Source: HyVt-477 sp965224605 (GTDB lineage: Bacteria; Pseudomonadota; Gammaproteobacteria; Thiotrichales; Thiotrichaceae). Taken from it: DNA of 64,000 nucleotides. The notes beneath the pieces were generated by a model. That model ran no database searches, was not told the origin of the DNA, and worked only from the letters and a program-made list of their open reading frames with translations. The stretch spans positions 186,001 to 250,000 of the forward strand of contig CBDCZP010000010.1 in assembly GCA_965224605.1 (NCBI GenBank), in the 5' to 3' direction. This document shows positions 9,537 through 18,868 of the stretch, piece by piece. A program made the translations under genes and the position numbers. Each line of letters begins with the position of its first letter. Positions within the stretch are counted from its first letter, which is position 1.

Positions 9537-9713
9537 TTGGAAGTGAGCCATCTGGCGAGCCTGAAGAGGTTGTGCAAGTATTAAGAAAAATCTCATTTGT
9601 AGGGTGTGCCGAGGTACGAGGCGCACCATAAGTTGTTGATTCATGGTGCGCCTCCTTCGTCGGCACACCCTACATAAGGAATACTTGCACAATCTCTGAA
9701 GGCTCACTTCCAA
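9537..9713. repeat. 177-bp nested palindromic repeat (MITE-like)
   Basis: Three nested inverted repeats share one axis. The outer pair is TTGGAAGTGAGCC (9537-9549) with GGCTCACTTCCAA (9701-9713). The middle pair lies at 9566-9582 and 9680-9696. The inner near-perfect 32-base pair lies at 9599-9630 and 9643-9674 and begins TGTAGGGTGTGCCGA. Inner units of this type (GTAGGGTGYGCC ... GGCGCACC) are common interspersed palindromes in gammaproteobacteria. Part of the outer arm (GGCGAGCCTGAAG) recurs at 54156-54170. Confidence 0.85.
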
Positions 9714-9737
9714 TACGGCTTAACTTAGAGAATTTTC

Positions 9738-10934
9738 ATGAACTATAAAACTTATGCATTCACATGCTTACTTCTGCTAATGAGCAGTTGTTCACAACAA
9801 CCACTCACTCATCAAGTTGAACCCATCCCTAAAATACTTTCTTCATGTTACATCGTCTATGATGCGGGAAGCAGCGGTACCCGCTTATACATTTACGAGC
9901 AGAAAAGTGCTGACTGGGTATCCCATGAAGGGCCAAAAGTCGCTGCATTAGCTGATCCTGTTCGGGAAATTCGCGACAAGAGTTGGACTGATGTTGATGA
10001 AGTCATAACTGAGGTTGTCTCGGCACTGAACCACATTAAACAGAATGGCTCCATTAACAAAAAAGGGAAACCAAAGTGGAAAGCTTTTGACTGGGAAAAG
10101 CGGTGTCATCTTGTTTCTGCCAACGTCTTTGCTACAGCCGGAATGCGTATTGCCGAGCAGGAAAATCGCTATCGCAGTTCAGTGTTATGGAAGAAACTAA
10201 AACAAAAATTACAAGCCAGGCTCGGCTCTAGCGTTAAAGTCAACACCCGAACCCTCAGTGGTTATGAAGAAGGACTTTATGCCTGGTTAGCGGTTAGAAA
10301 AAACAATAAAGGTCAGCAGTTTGGTATCGCTGAAATGGGCGGTGCATCTTCTCAAGTCACCTTCCCGTGTGAGCATTGTGATACTACAAACGATGCAGTC
10401 AAAACGATCACACTTGCTGGCAAACCTATGAAAATATATAGCTATTCTTTTTTGGGTTTAGGACAAGATGAAGCTCCCAAAACATTAGGCTTACCCACAT
10501 CGTGTGCCTATGGAATCGGAACGATAAAGAAGAATTGGAAAGAAGCAGATTGCGCCCATAAAATTTCAATACACAATGAGCACGGCTTCCGTGATCCTTA
10601 TAATTTCAAGCAGCACAAAAAAGGAATCCATAATCAGTTACCCAAATATATATCGGGCATAAAAAATTGGTATTTAACGGGTGCTTTTAATCATATGGAT
10701 AACAGCCAGATTAAAACTTGCTGTTTAAATAAAGGTAAATGCTACAACGAAAAAAAATCCTGTTTTCGGTCTGTTTACCTGAAGAATTATTTAAAGGCAT
10801 TAAGTATCTCACCTTCTTCAGAAAAAATGGATGTGAGTTGGACATCTGGTGCGGTTGTCTGCGCGGTTAATGACTGTCTACAAAAAACAGCACCTCCACC
10901 GGTTTGCCGATGGACTGATAAGGGCTGTTTGTAA
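9738..10934 (+). CDS. GDA1/CD39-type nucleoside tri/diphosphatase, lipoprotein
   Basis: A 398-residue protein with a lipoprotein signal (LLLLMSSC, C18). The apyrase conserved regions are recognisable: ACR1 YDAGSSGTRLYIY, ACR2 ATAGMR, ACR3 GYEEGLYAWLAV carrying the likely catalytic glutamate, and ACR4 AEMGGASSQVTF. The family hydrolyses extracellular NTPs and NDPs and is mainly eukaryotic; a secreted bacterial member is known in Legionella. Many cysteines in the second half suggest disulphides outside the cytoplasm. Its likely site is the outer membrane or periplasm. A role in nucleotide scavenging or in handling host ATP is inference. Confidence 0.88.
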   Translation: MNYKTYAFTCLLLLMSSCSQQPLTHQVEPIPKILSSCYIVYDAGSSGTRLYIYEQKSADWVSHEGPKVAALADPVREIRDKSWTDVDEVITEVVSALNHIKQNGSINKKGKPKWKAFDWEKRCHLVSANVFATAGMRIAEQENRYRSSVLWKKLKQKLQARLGSSVKVNTRTLSGYEEGLYAWLAVRKNNKGQQFGIAEMGGASSQVTFPCEHCDTTNDAVKTITLAGKPMKIYSYSFLGLGQDEAPKTLGLPTSCAYGIGTIKKNWKEADCAHKISIHNEHGFRDPYNFKQHKKGIHNQLPKYISGIKNWYLTGAFNHMDNSQIKTCCLNKGKCYNEKKSCFRSVYLKNYLKALSISPSSEKMDVSWTSGAVVCAVNDCLQKTAPPPVCRWTDKGCL

Positions 10935-10975
10935 TCATTGTTCAAGAGTAGAACGCAGATTCTGACCTATAACAA

Positions 10976-12298
10976 TTACTTCTCAAAAACCGCAATAGAT
11001 TCCACATGCGCAGTATGTGGGAACATATCCATCACGCCCACGCCCAGCAATTTATAACCGTGTGTGTTCACCAGTTCCCCTGCATCTCTAGCCAGTGTTC
11101 CAGGGTGACAGGATACATATACAATACGTTTGGGTTTCAGCTTGCCAAAGTGCGCAATCACTTCTTTTGCACCTAAGCGGGGTGGGTCTAGTAATACTTT
11201 GTCATAAGACTGTTTCAGCCATTTCTCGTGTTGCATTTCTTCCATTAAATTACAAAAGTGGTAGCTGGTATTTTCAATGCCGTTGTTACGAGCAATTAGC
11301 CTGGCACGCTCTACCATTGCAAGATCACCTTCAACACCTGTTACATGGTTGGCATTTTTCGCAATCGGCAATGTGAAGTTGCCTAAACCACAAAATAAAT
11401 CCAGCACATTATCTTCAGGTGTGAGTTCTAGTAATTGAACCGCTCTGGAAACCATTTGTCGATTGATCTCGGTGTTGACCTGAATAAAATCTAATGGGCC
11501 AAAGTCTATACGCGTATCAAATTCTGGATGCTGATAAAACAATTCAGCTTGCTCAGGGTAAAGCCGTTTGACAGTGTCAGGGCCCCCCGATTGTAGATAA
11601 ACCTGAAAGCCACTCTCTTTTGCAAAAGCTACTAACTTTTCACTATCATCTGAAGATAAGTCTTCCAGATGACGAAATATCAAGGCAACCTGATCATCAC
11701 CCATAGAGACTTCTATTTGTGGAATCGTTTGTTTCGCATCCATAGCCGCAATCAGTGTTTGTAGATCGGTTAAGTGGTAACCCACCGACTCATGCAATAC
11801 TTCGCATTGTTCAATGTCTGCCAGAAAGCTATTGCGCTTTTCACGAAAACCCACCAGCACCCTGCCTTTCTTGAAGACAAACTTGGCACCGAGACGTGCT
11901 TTTTTACGATAGCCCCATGGTTCGGAAGTAATAGGATCGAAAACCTCATCTGGCTTAACTTTGCCGATATGTTCCAGATTATCCAGCATCGCTTGTTGTT
12001 TATATTTAATCTGCGCGGATGCAGACATATGCTGCAAGCTACAGCCACCACACACGCCAAAATGTTGACACTTTGGCTCAACACGATCAGCTGATGCGGT
12101 TAGTACTTCAAGCGTTACTCCTTCATCATGCTTACGTCGTTTTGATGTATATTGAAACATCACCCGTTCGCCAGGTAATGCGCCATCTATAAAAATAGCT
12201 TTACCATCAAGATGTGTAACACCACGACCATCATGGCTGAGTGATTCAATGAATGCTTCTACAGGTTCTGTGGGGAGACGTTTGCGACGACGAGCCAT
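10976..12298 (-). CDS. rlmD: 23S rRNA (uracil-1939-C5)-methyltransferase RlmD
   Basis: A 440-residue protein with an N-terminal TRAM domain (about 5-65), an iron-sulphur cysteine cluster (CQHFGVCGGCSLQHM, near 77-90), a central domain and a SAM-binding Rossmann core (VLDLFCGLGNFTLP). The catalytic region has LLDPPRLGA and VSCHPGTLARD with the nucleophilic cysteine. Length and motifs match RlmD better than RlmC or TrmA, since the TRAM domain and Fe-S cluster are both present. It uses SAM to methylate U1939. It lies alone, converging with the nucleotidase gene. Confidence 0.95.
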   Translation of the reverse strand: MARRRKRLPTEPVEAFIESLSHDGRGVTHLDGKAIFIDGALPGERVMFQYTSKRRKHDEGVTLEVLTASADRVEPKCQHFGVCGGCSLQHMSASAQIKYKQQAMLDNLEHIGKVKPDEVFDPITSEPWGYRKKARLGAKFVFKKGRVLVGFREKRNSFLADIEQCEVLHESVGYHLTDLQTLIAAMDAKQTIPQIEVSMGDDQVALIFRHLEDLSSDDSEKLVAFAKESGFQVYLQSGGPDTVKRLYPEQAELFYQHPEFDTRIDFGPLDFIQVNTEINRQMVSRAVQLLELTPEDNVLDLFCGLGNFTLPIAKNANHVTGVEGDLAMVERARLIARNNGIENTSYHFCNLMEEMQHEKWLKQSYDKVLLDPPRLGAKEVIAHFGKLKPKRIVYVSCHPGTLARDAGELVNTHGYKLLGVGVMDMFPHTAHVESIAVFEK

Positions 12299-12403
12299 AG
12301 TGTATAACCAGCGAGTAAAGATAAAGCGGGCGATAATAACAGATGGACTAACTAGACAAAACTACTTTGGGGGAAACACGGCAAACACCACTGTCATTAT
12401 CTA

Positions 12404-14605
12404 TCAGGGTATAGAAATACCGGACTCTTTATCAGCAGCAGCGAGAGGAATATACACATATCCCCATAGACCTCCCATTTTCACAGCAGCATAGCCTTCG
12501 CTGATACGATAGACATCTTCATACTGATCAGATAGTGGCCTGCCCTGCTGGTCAATGAAGAAACGATTTTCATCCTTCACTACGACTGCCACACCTTCGC
12601 GAAAATCATAAGCACGATCAAATTCAAAAGGAATGACCACTTCGTTATGTTTATTAATATAACCCCATTTATCCTTCTTCTTAACGCTTGCCAAACCTTC
12701 AGAAAAGGAGGATACATTTTGAAATGTTTCGGCAATAACCGTGTTGCCTTGGTTATCCACAAAATACCATTTACCTGCCTGCTTTTGTACCGGCAATAGC
12801 CCTTCCGAGTATTTTTTCATTGCCAGATAACTGGGTTTAATGACAATGTTTTTATCGAGGTCGACAAGACCCATTTTATGTTCGAATTTTATCACTCCAT
12901 GACCTTCCGAAAACTCGTAAGTTCTCTGAAAGAAAGGCTCTAACAGCCAGTTCTTACCACTGACTCCCTCACCCCATTCCCGCAAAGCATAACCCCATCC
13001 TTCTGCAAGTTTAACGGGTGCAACACCTTCTTTAAATAATCCTGCGTCTTCATAACCAGCAGTTATATATATCTTTCCATCAGGAAGGATGTAACCCCAT
13101 TGATCTTCTATTTTTACCGCAGCCAGACCTTCGGAAAAGGGTTTGACATCATCAAATTCAAACGGGGTTACGGGTGTTCCATGAGAATCTATATAGCCGT
13201 ATTTACCATCAACCTTTACGGGTAATAACCCTTCCTCAGTGTACTTACCAATTTCGGTGAAAGTAGGAGCCAATATCCATTCTCCTGTTTTATCAATCAA
13301 CCCCCATTTACCTTCTACTCGTACAGGAGCACTCCCCTTATGAAATGATCCAGCTGATTCATAGGTCGGTGGAATAACTAGTTCAGCCGTTAATTCTGGC
13401 TTGGGTGGCCCGGCCTGATTCTGGTGCTTTTCTTTATCTTGATTTTCTAACTTGAGAGCAATTGCCTCATCAAGTTTTTGCTGTAGGGTTGCCGACGTGT
13501 TATTACGATCAATAGGTTCAGGTTTGGATTTTACGGTGGTTACACTCTTACTCCTCCTGCTAACCTGTTTTTTTGACAAGAGTGCAACAATCTCTTTATT
13601 GGAACGCAATGTAGCCAATTGTAACGGGGTTCTAGCTTGATTATCTTTAACATAAGGACGCGCTCCTTGTTGCAAAAGAAAAGTCGCAATTTCAACGGAA
13701 TCCACCCTATGTAACGGAGTCCTGCCCTGCAAATCCCTCGACTCTAGATCAGCGCCATAAGACAGTAATACCTGTGCAACATCCTGTGTATTCCAAAATA
13801 CCAAAGCAGCTGTATGTAAGGGAGTGCGACCTTCAAAATCTCTGCTACTGACATTGGCACCATTCTTAAGTAGCGCGAGTATTACTTCTTTATCAGTTGC
13901 CCGGTGTAGGGCTGTCTGGCCAAGACTATCCTTTGCTGAAACGTTCGCACCTTTATTTAACAAAAGTCTGGTTATGGCTAACTGACTGGACAAAAACAAA
14001 GGAGTCTTCCCATACTGATCACGTACATTTACATCAGCGTAACTGTCTAATAAAAATTGAACTGTTTTATAGTTGCCCAATGCACTTGCAACATGTAAAG
14101 CGGTTCGACCTTTATTGTTTCTAGTATTAATAGACAACCCTTTTGCAATCAAAAAAGCCGCTATGTTTTTAGAACCCGTTGTATGTAATGCCGTGTTTCC
14201 TTCTTTATCTACATCATTCAGGGCAACACCCTTACTCAGTAACAATCTGGCTGCCGATAAAGATGCAACCAAGTGTAACAATCCCCTGCCATTATTATCT
14301 TTAGCCTTGATATCAGCACCCTTTGCAAGTAACAAATCAATGAGAACTTTCTTATCTAACTGAACAGCAACGGCAAGAGGCGTCATGCCGACTCTATTCA
14401 GAACCTCTTTATCACCACCCGTTAATAAATAACGCGAGATCATAGCCTCATCAGAACGCATGACGGCCTGAAAGACGGTATCAGAATTTAAGTTTTTGTT
14501 GATTTTTTCTGGATTTGCCAGTGAAGTGCCTGAAATCAGCGTTGCAAATACGAAAAAAATTTTAATAAATAGATGGTTATATTTAATGACTGCCCGTACG
14601 CCCAT
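12404..14605 (-). CDS. Exported ankyrin-repeat / WG-repeat protein
   Basis: A 733-residue protein with a signal peptide (hydrophobic 12-27, cleavage near SLA). About nine ankyrin repeats follow (residues 40-335), with many copies of the GRTPLH / GADV consensus. After a charged linker come WG (KWG) repeats from about residue 420 to the end, with signatures such as GKWGLID, GKYGYID, DQWGYI, DKWGYIN and GLWGYV. Both repeat types make protein-binding surfaces; no catalytic domain is seen. The signal places it in the envelope or outside. Ankyrin and WG repeats on one chain is unusual. The partner is unknown. Confidence 0.88.
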   Translation of the reverse strand: MGVRAVIKYNHLFIKIFFVFATLISGTSLANPEKINKNLNSDTVFQAVMRSDEAMISRYLLTGGDKEVLNRVGMTPLAVAVQLDKKVLIDLLLAKGADIKAKDNNGRGLLHLVASLSAARLLLSKGVALNDVDKEGNTALHTTGSKNIAAFLIAKGLSINTRNNKGRTALHVASALGNYKTVQFLLDSYADVNVRDQYGKTPLFLSSQLAITRLLLNKGANVSAKDSLGQTALHRATDKEVILALLKNGANVSSRDFEGRTPLHTAALVFWNTQDVAQVLLSYGADLESRDLQGRTPLHRVDSVEIATFLLQQGARPYVKDNQARTPLQLATLRSNKEIVALLSKKQVSRRSKSVTTVKSKPEPIDRNNTSATLQQKLDEAIALKLENQDKEKHQNQAGPPKPELTAELVIPPTYESAGSFHKGSAPVRVEGKWGLIDKTGEWILAPTFTEIGKYTEEGLLPVKVDGKYGYIDSHGTPVTPFEFDDVKPFSEGLAAVKIEDQWGYILPDGKIYITAGYEDAGLFKEGVAPVKLAEGWGYALREWGEGVSGKNWLLEPFFQRTYEFSEGHGVIKFEHKMGLVDLDKNIVIKPSYLAMKKYSEGLLPVQKQAGKWYFVDNQGNTVIAETFQNVSSFSEGLASVKKKDKWGYINKHNEVVIPFEFDRAYDFREGVAVVVKDENRFFIDQQGRPLSDQYEDVYRISEGYAAVKMGGLWGYVYIPLAAADKESGISIP

Positions 14606-14734
14606 AATTTTTATTTGCCCGCCCAGAGCCTTACTGCTTAAAACATCTGGACTATGCTACAGCGCCATAGACATGTCAAAAAAAGCACACGCCTATTTTT
14701 CTATCAAGAGAATAAGTAATTTTATTGATCTCTT

Positions 14735-14860
14735 TTAAGGAAACTTCTGAACAAACCTAAGCTTTCTGGAAGTGATGCTTTAGCTTCGCCTAAGGTGTTG
14801 ATTATAAGTACCGTATTGCGAGCCGTCCAATAGAAAAGAGCTTGTTCAGAGATTCCTTAA
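14735..14860. mobile_element. 126-bp MITE flanked by TTAA
   Basis: The ends form an inverted repeat: TTAAGGAAACTTCTGAACAA at the left and, read on the other strand, TTAAGGAATCTCTGAACAA at the right; 18 of 20 positions match with one indel. TTAA at both ends may be the duplicated target. There is no coding capacity, so this is a non-autonomous element. Confidence 0.65.
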
Positions 14861-14940
14861 CATCCAAGCAATAAAATCCATAGCCCAATTACTGATATAG
14901 TAATATCTTTGTTTTAAATATAACGGAATAGTTAGAACTT

Positions 14941-15582
14941 ATGCCTACTGATTTATTCACCATCACCAACATCATCGTCGCTGTAACTAGCCTAATTTCA
15001 TTCATTTTAATGCAGAACCGGGAAGGTAAGTCTGCATTGATCTTTCATCCCGTTGCGATTCATGAGAAGAATCAATGGTATCGCTTTTTAACCTCAGGGT
15101 TCATCCATGCGGACATGATGCATTTGGCGATTAATATGTTCGTATTGTGGTCGTTCGGTAATGCCATAGAAAAGTATTATTACCCTGCCGCTTTAGGCGA
15201 GTACACCACGTTGAAGTATTTAATACTGTACTTTGGAGGCATTATCGTCTCGTCAATTCCGAGTTATCTGCGCCATAAAAATAATGCCTCTTATGCAGCA
15301 TTAGGCGCTTCTGGTGGTGTAGCAGCGGTGGTCTTTGCGGTGATTATTTTTGCTCCATGGCAAAATCTGTATTTATACGGCGTCATTGCGATACCGCAGA
15401 TTTTGGCAGGTGTGGGGTATCTTGTTTACTCCTGGTATAAGGATAAACGCGCCACCGACAATATCGGACATATGGCGCACATAACGGGAGCAGTTTGGGG
15501 GTTTTTCTTTACTGGTCTAATGAACTTTGACTTGCTTATAGGCTTTATTCAAAAGACATTGGCAGGGCCTAGTTGGCTGTAA
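14941..15582 (+). CDS. Rhomboid-family intramembrane serine protease
   Basis: A 213-residue protein with about six membrane helices. The catalytic pair is present: the serine in GASGG (S124) and a histidine in GHMAHITGA (likely H180). The oxyanion-loop stretch HADMMHLAINMF also fits the family. Members cut substrates within or near the membrane. There is a short insertion between the H-x-x-x-x-H-x-x-x-N helix and the GASG helix. No candidate substrate lies adjacent. Confidence 0.9.
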   Translation: MPTDLFTITNIIVAVTSLISFILMQNREGKSALIFHPVAIHEKNQWYRFLTSGFIHADMMHLAINMFVLWSFGNAIEKYYYPAALGEYTTLKYLILYFGGIIVSSIPSYLRHKNNASYAALGASGGVAAVVFAVIIFAPWQNLYLYGVIAIPQILAGVGYLVYSWYKDKRATDNIGHMAHITGAVWGFFFTGLMNFDLLIGFIQKTLAGPSWL

Positions 15583-15678
15583 ATACTTGTCGTAAATAGT
15601 CCCTGCTCATTCGGCACACACCAAACTGCTTTTTGGATGCTAACTAATTAACAAAGATTGATGGAATGCAACAACCTG

Positions 15679-16536
15679 TCATTTGATTTCAAGTGCCAAT
15701 TTATACGCCTCATTTTTAGACAAACCCGAAATCTTTGCGGCAATAGATGCAGCTTGTTTTACGGGTAGTTCCTGTATGAGAATTTTTAGTAACTGTTCAT
15801 TGTCCATGCTGGAACCAATCAACGAATTATCACCATCATAACCGGATAACACCACCACAAACTCACCCCGTAGGTGATTTGAATCAGCTAATAACCAGGC
15901 ATGAAGTTCATTCAGGCACCCTCTGAAAACTTGCTCATAGACTTTTGTTAGTTCACGAGCAAGTGCAACTTCCCTATTCCCCCCCATTACCGTGATCATA
16001 GCTTCAACACTTGCAACGATGCGGTGACTAGATTCGTAATACACCTGAGAATAAGTTTGTTTCAGGTTCATTTCGAGTGCTTGCAAACGTGCGATTTTCT
16101 TTGCTGGCAAGAAGCCTTCAAAGGTAAACTTATCAGTTGCAATTCCAGCTATCGACAATGCAGCGATCATCGCACTAGGACCCGGGATGGCTACGATATT
16201 CATATCGCGCTTACCAAGCTCTCTAACCAACTTATAACCTGGATCACTAATCAAAGGAGTACCCGCATCACTAATCAACGCCAAGTTTTTTCCATCAGCT
16301 AACAGCGAGGCCAGTTCATTGATCTTCTGTTCTTCGTTGTGGTCATGTAATGCGACCAATTGGTTTTTGATATCGTAATGGTGTAACAACCTCACAGAAT
16401 TACGTGTATCTTCGGCATAGATTCTATCCACTTTAGATAAAGTTTCTACTGCACGAAAGCTCATATCGGCAAGATTTCCGATAGGTGTTGCTACAATGAA
16501 CAATGTTCCTTTAATTGCTGATACGATTCCTTGCAC
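15679..16536 (-). CDS. rsmI: 16S rRNA (cytidine-1402-2'-O)-methyltransferase RsmI
   Basis: A 285-residue protein with the tetrapyrrole-methylase-like fold. Signatures are GTLFIVATPIGNLADMS at the start, YAEDTRNS, LISDAGTPLISDPG and IPGPSA. It 2'-O-methylates C1402 in the ribosomal decoding centre using SAM. It is divergent from lpoA, with the two starts only 49 bp apart; this is the same head-to-head arrangement as in Escherichia coli, so the two promoters must overlap. Confidence 0.96.
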   Translation of the reverse strand: MQGIVSAIKGTLFIVATPIGNLADMSFRAVETLSKVDRIYAEDTRNSVRLLHHYDIKNQLVALHDHNEEQKINELASLLADGKNLALISDAGTPLISDPGYKLVRELGKRDMNIVAIPGPSAMIAALSIAGIATDKFTFEGFLPAKKIARLQALEMNLKQTYSQVYYESSHRIVASVEAMITVMGGNREVALARELTKVYEQVFRGCLNELHAWLLADSNHLRGEFVVVLSGYDGDNSLIGSSMDNEQLLKILIQELPVKQAASIAAKISGLSKNEAYKLALEIK

Positions 16537-16585
16537 ACGTAATTCCTGTATAATTATCTTCTTTGAGGGCGACTATTATATAGCT

Positions 16586-18388
16586 ATGAAAAATTTAAAT
16601 CTTATTGCTTGTATACTATTTACAGCATACAGCCTCACCGCTTGTGATACCTTGCCAACCACATCAACACCGCCGCCTGCTGCTGAACCTGTCGTTCGGC
16701 TTCCTCCGGCATCTTCCGATAAAATAAAACAGGCGAATGCTCTTTACCAGCAAGGTAAAAAAAGACAGGCCGCGCACGCTTATTTTGCAGCCGGGAAAGA
16801 CACTTCATCGCCAGAACGCGAACGCCTGATGCTACAAGCCGTCGAAGTAGCTGCGATGATTCCGGATGAAGCCCTGATGCAGCAGTTTTTTGCTGGCATT
16901 AAAACTTCCCGACTAGATAGCAATAATAAAGCGCGTTACAACTATGGGAAAGCGCTTCTTGCACTGATAAAAAACCAACCCGACATTGCTCTGGACATTC
17001 TTCCTAAAGAGGTAAGCCATTTATCCCCCGGACTGGCTAATAAAATATTACTCACTCGCCTACGTGCTGCCGACAAGACCAACAATCATTTTAAAATAGC
17101 TGAAGAGAGAGTTCGTCAACATGCATATCTCAAAAATGACAAAAACCGGGCTAATAACCGTAAACAGATTTGGCAACATTTGAATAAACTGTCGAGTAGC
17201 AACATTAATGAACAACGCAAGAAAGCCAACAATCATGTGTTTCGTGGCTGGCTAGATTTAGTCTACTTGAACAAATTAAATAGTGATGACGCTACCCTCA
17301 ATAACAATTTGATGAACTGGCGCAAAAATTTCTCAAATCATCCTGCCGAACCCTTCAGCTATAGTATTGCTAAAAATCAGGGGCAAACAACGGCCACAAC
17401 TACAGAATCATCACTTCCCACATCAAGCAGTGTGGGTAAATCTATAGCCGTTTTACTACCATTTAACGGCCGTTTCGCCAATGTCGGCAATGATCTCTAT
17501 CGTGGTATTGCAGACGCTCATAAAAAGCACTCTCCAAACACTCAAATACGCAAATATGATACTAGCCAACTGGATGCAACCGTTGTTTATAATCAGGCAT
17601 TGCAACAGGGTGCTGGCTTTATATTAGGACCCTTTAGCAAAGAGAATATTACATCAATGGCACGTAACGGTTATTTACAAAAGCCGGCTCTTAGCCTGAA
17701 TTATTTACCCCCAACCTTAAAGCATCCCAGCAATCTTTATCAAATAGGTCTGCTTCCCGAAGACGAAACCTTACAGGTTGCAACACTAGCGACTCATAAA
17801 GGTCAAAAACGAGCACTAGTCATGGTTCCTGACAGTCAATGGGGACGACGTTTAGAGAAAGCCTTCAGCGCGGCTTATCGTTCAAGAGAGGGAGAGATAG
17901 CAAAGGTAGTATATTACCCAAACCGGGCAACCAATTACAGTCATAACGTAGCAGAGTTACTTAGTGCAGCCAGCTCTGCAGACATGATATTTTTGGCGGC
18001 GTCACCCACACAGGCGCGTTTGATTTACCCGGCAATTATGCGATCACTTGCACGCAGTAGTGCTGAGAAAAACCCCGTGGTGTATGCAACATCACATATC
18101 TACAGTGGTCGCCCTTCGCCTTCTTTAAATAACAATCTAAATGGTATTATTTATACCGAAATTCCAAGCATATTAGCTTCCAATGAAAGCCCAGCTCAAC
18201 AATACCCTCGGCTTTATGCATTAGGTCAAGATGCCTTTATTATTTCTCAAAGTTTAGCTGATCTTAAACAAGGCACAGCCATTAGCGGAAAAACAGGAAA
18301 AATAAGCTACAGTAGTGACGGTAGATTTCATCGCATATTAGAGTGGGCGACATTCCAAAAGGGTGTTCCCGTTTCGTATGTTCCTTAA
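16586..18388 (+). CDS. lpoA: Penicillin-binding protein activator LpoA (lipoprotein)
   Basis: A 600-residue protein. The ATG at 16586 gives a clean lipoprotein signal with the lipobox LTAC (C20); a longer in-frame start at 16496 would run into rsmI and is not favoured. The N-terminal half (about 45-260) is helical and TPR-like, and the C-terminal half (about 300-600) is a periplasmic-binding-protein fold (SIAVLLPFNGRFANVGNDLYRG). LpoA is an outer membrane lipoprotein that stimulates PBP1A in peptidoglycan synthesis. The rsmI-lpoA-yraN order supports the call. Confidence 0.93.
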   Translation: MKNLNLIACILFTAYSLTACDTLPTTSTPPPAAEPVVRLPPASSDKIKQANALYQQGKKRQAAHAYFAAGKDTSSPERERLMLQAVEVAAMIPDEALMQQFFAGIKTSRLDSNNKARYNYGKALLALIKNQPDIALDILPKEVSHLSPGLANKILLTRLRAADKTNNHFKIAEERVRQHAYLKNDKNRANNRKQIWQHLNKLSSSNINEQRKKANNHVFRGWLDLVYLNKLNSDDATLNNNLMNWRKNFSNHPAEPFSYSIAKNQGQTTATTTESSLPTSSSVGKSIAVLLPFNGRFANVGNDLYRGIADAHKKHSPNTQIRKYDTSQLDATVVYNQALQQGAGFILGPFSKENITSMARNGYLQKPALSLNYLPPTLKHPSNLYQIGLLPEDETLQVATLATHKGQKRALVMVPDSQWGRRLEKAFSAAYRSREGEIAKVVYYPNRATNYSHNVAELLSAASSADMIFLAASPTQARLIYPAIMRSLARSSAEKNPVVYATSHIYSGRPSPSLNNNLNGIIYTEIPSILASNESPAQQYPRLYALGQDAFIISQSLADLKQGTAISGKTGKISYSSDGRFHRILEWATFQKGVPVSYVP

Positions 18389-18776
18389 ACTAGGAAATTT
18401 AGCCCGACTAACCGGGTTAACAACCAAGCAAGTGGGTGATCAAACAGAGCAACTCGCTTGTGATTATTTGAAAAATCAGGGGCTACATCTCATTACTACA
18501 AATTTTACTAGCCGCTTTGGTGAAATTGACCTGATTATGCGTGATGAGATACGTGGGAATACCGTTTTCATTGAAGTACGTTACAGAAAAAACAAACATT
18601 TCGGTGGCGCTGCCGCGAGCGTAACCCACCAGAAACAGCAACGTGTGATGAAAACAGCCTTATATTATATGCAATGTCATGAACCTGATGCGTCAGCAAG
18701 ATTTGATGTTATAGCGATTGAAAGTAATAGTTCGACTGAATATACAATCGACTGGATAATTGATGCTTTTCAATAG
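18378..18776 (+). CDS. yraN: YraN-family endonuclease-like protein (UPF0102)
   Basis: About 132 residues. The family core is present: GDQTEQLACDYL, then SRFGEIDLIMRD and TVFIEVRYRK, which form the E-D-E-x-K pattern of the endonuclease-like fold. It overlaps the lpoA stop by 11 bp, implying translational coupling. A GTG at 18363 is an alternative start. The function is not established; a Holliday-junction-resolvase-like fold is inferred for the family. Confidence 0.92.
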   Translation: MFLKLGNLARLTGLTTKQVGDQTEQLACDYLKNQGLHLITTNFTSRFGEIDLIMRDEIRGNTVFIEVRYRKNKHFGGAAASVTHQKQQRVMKTALYYMQCHEPDASARFDVIAIESNSSTEYTIDWIIDAFQ

Positions 18777-18868
18777 ATATAGATTAAAATATACCATTGT
18801 TATAAATCTACAAAAGAGTAGTATTAAAAGTAACCCTATCATCGAATACCGTAATCTGGAGTGCAGGT

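Noticed and set aside
9296..9713. Two minus-strand frames of 93 and 72 codons
   Set aside because: They run through the palindromic repeat and the antisense of the ATPase gene, so they are repeat-derived.
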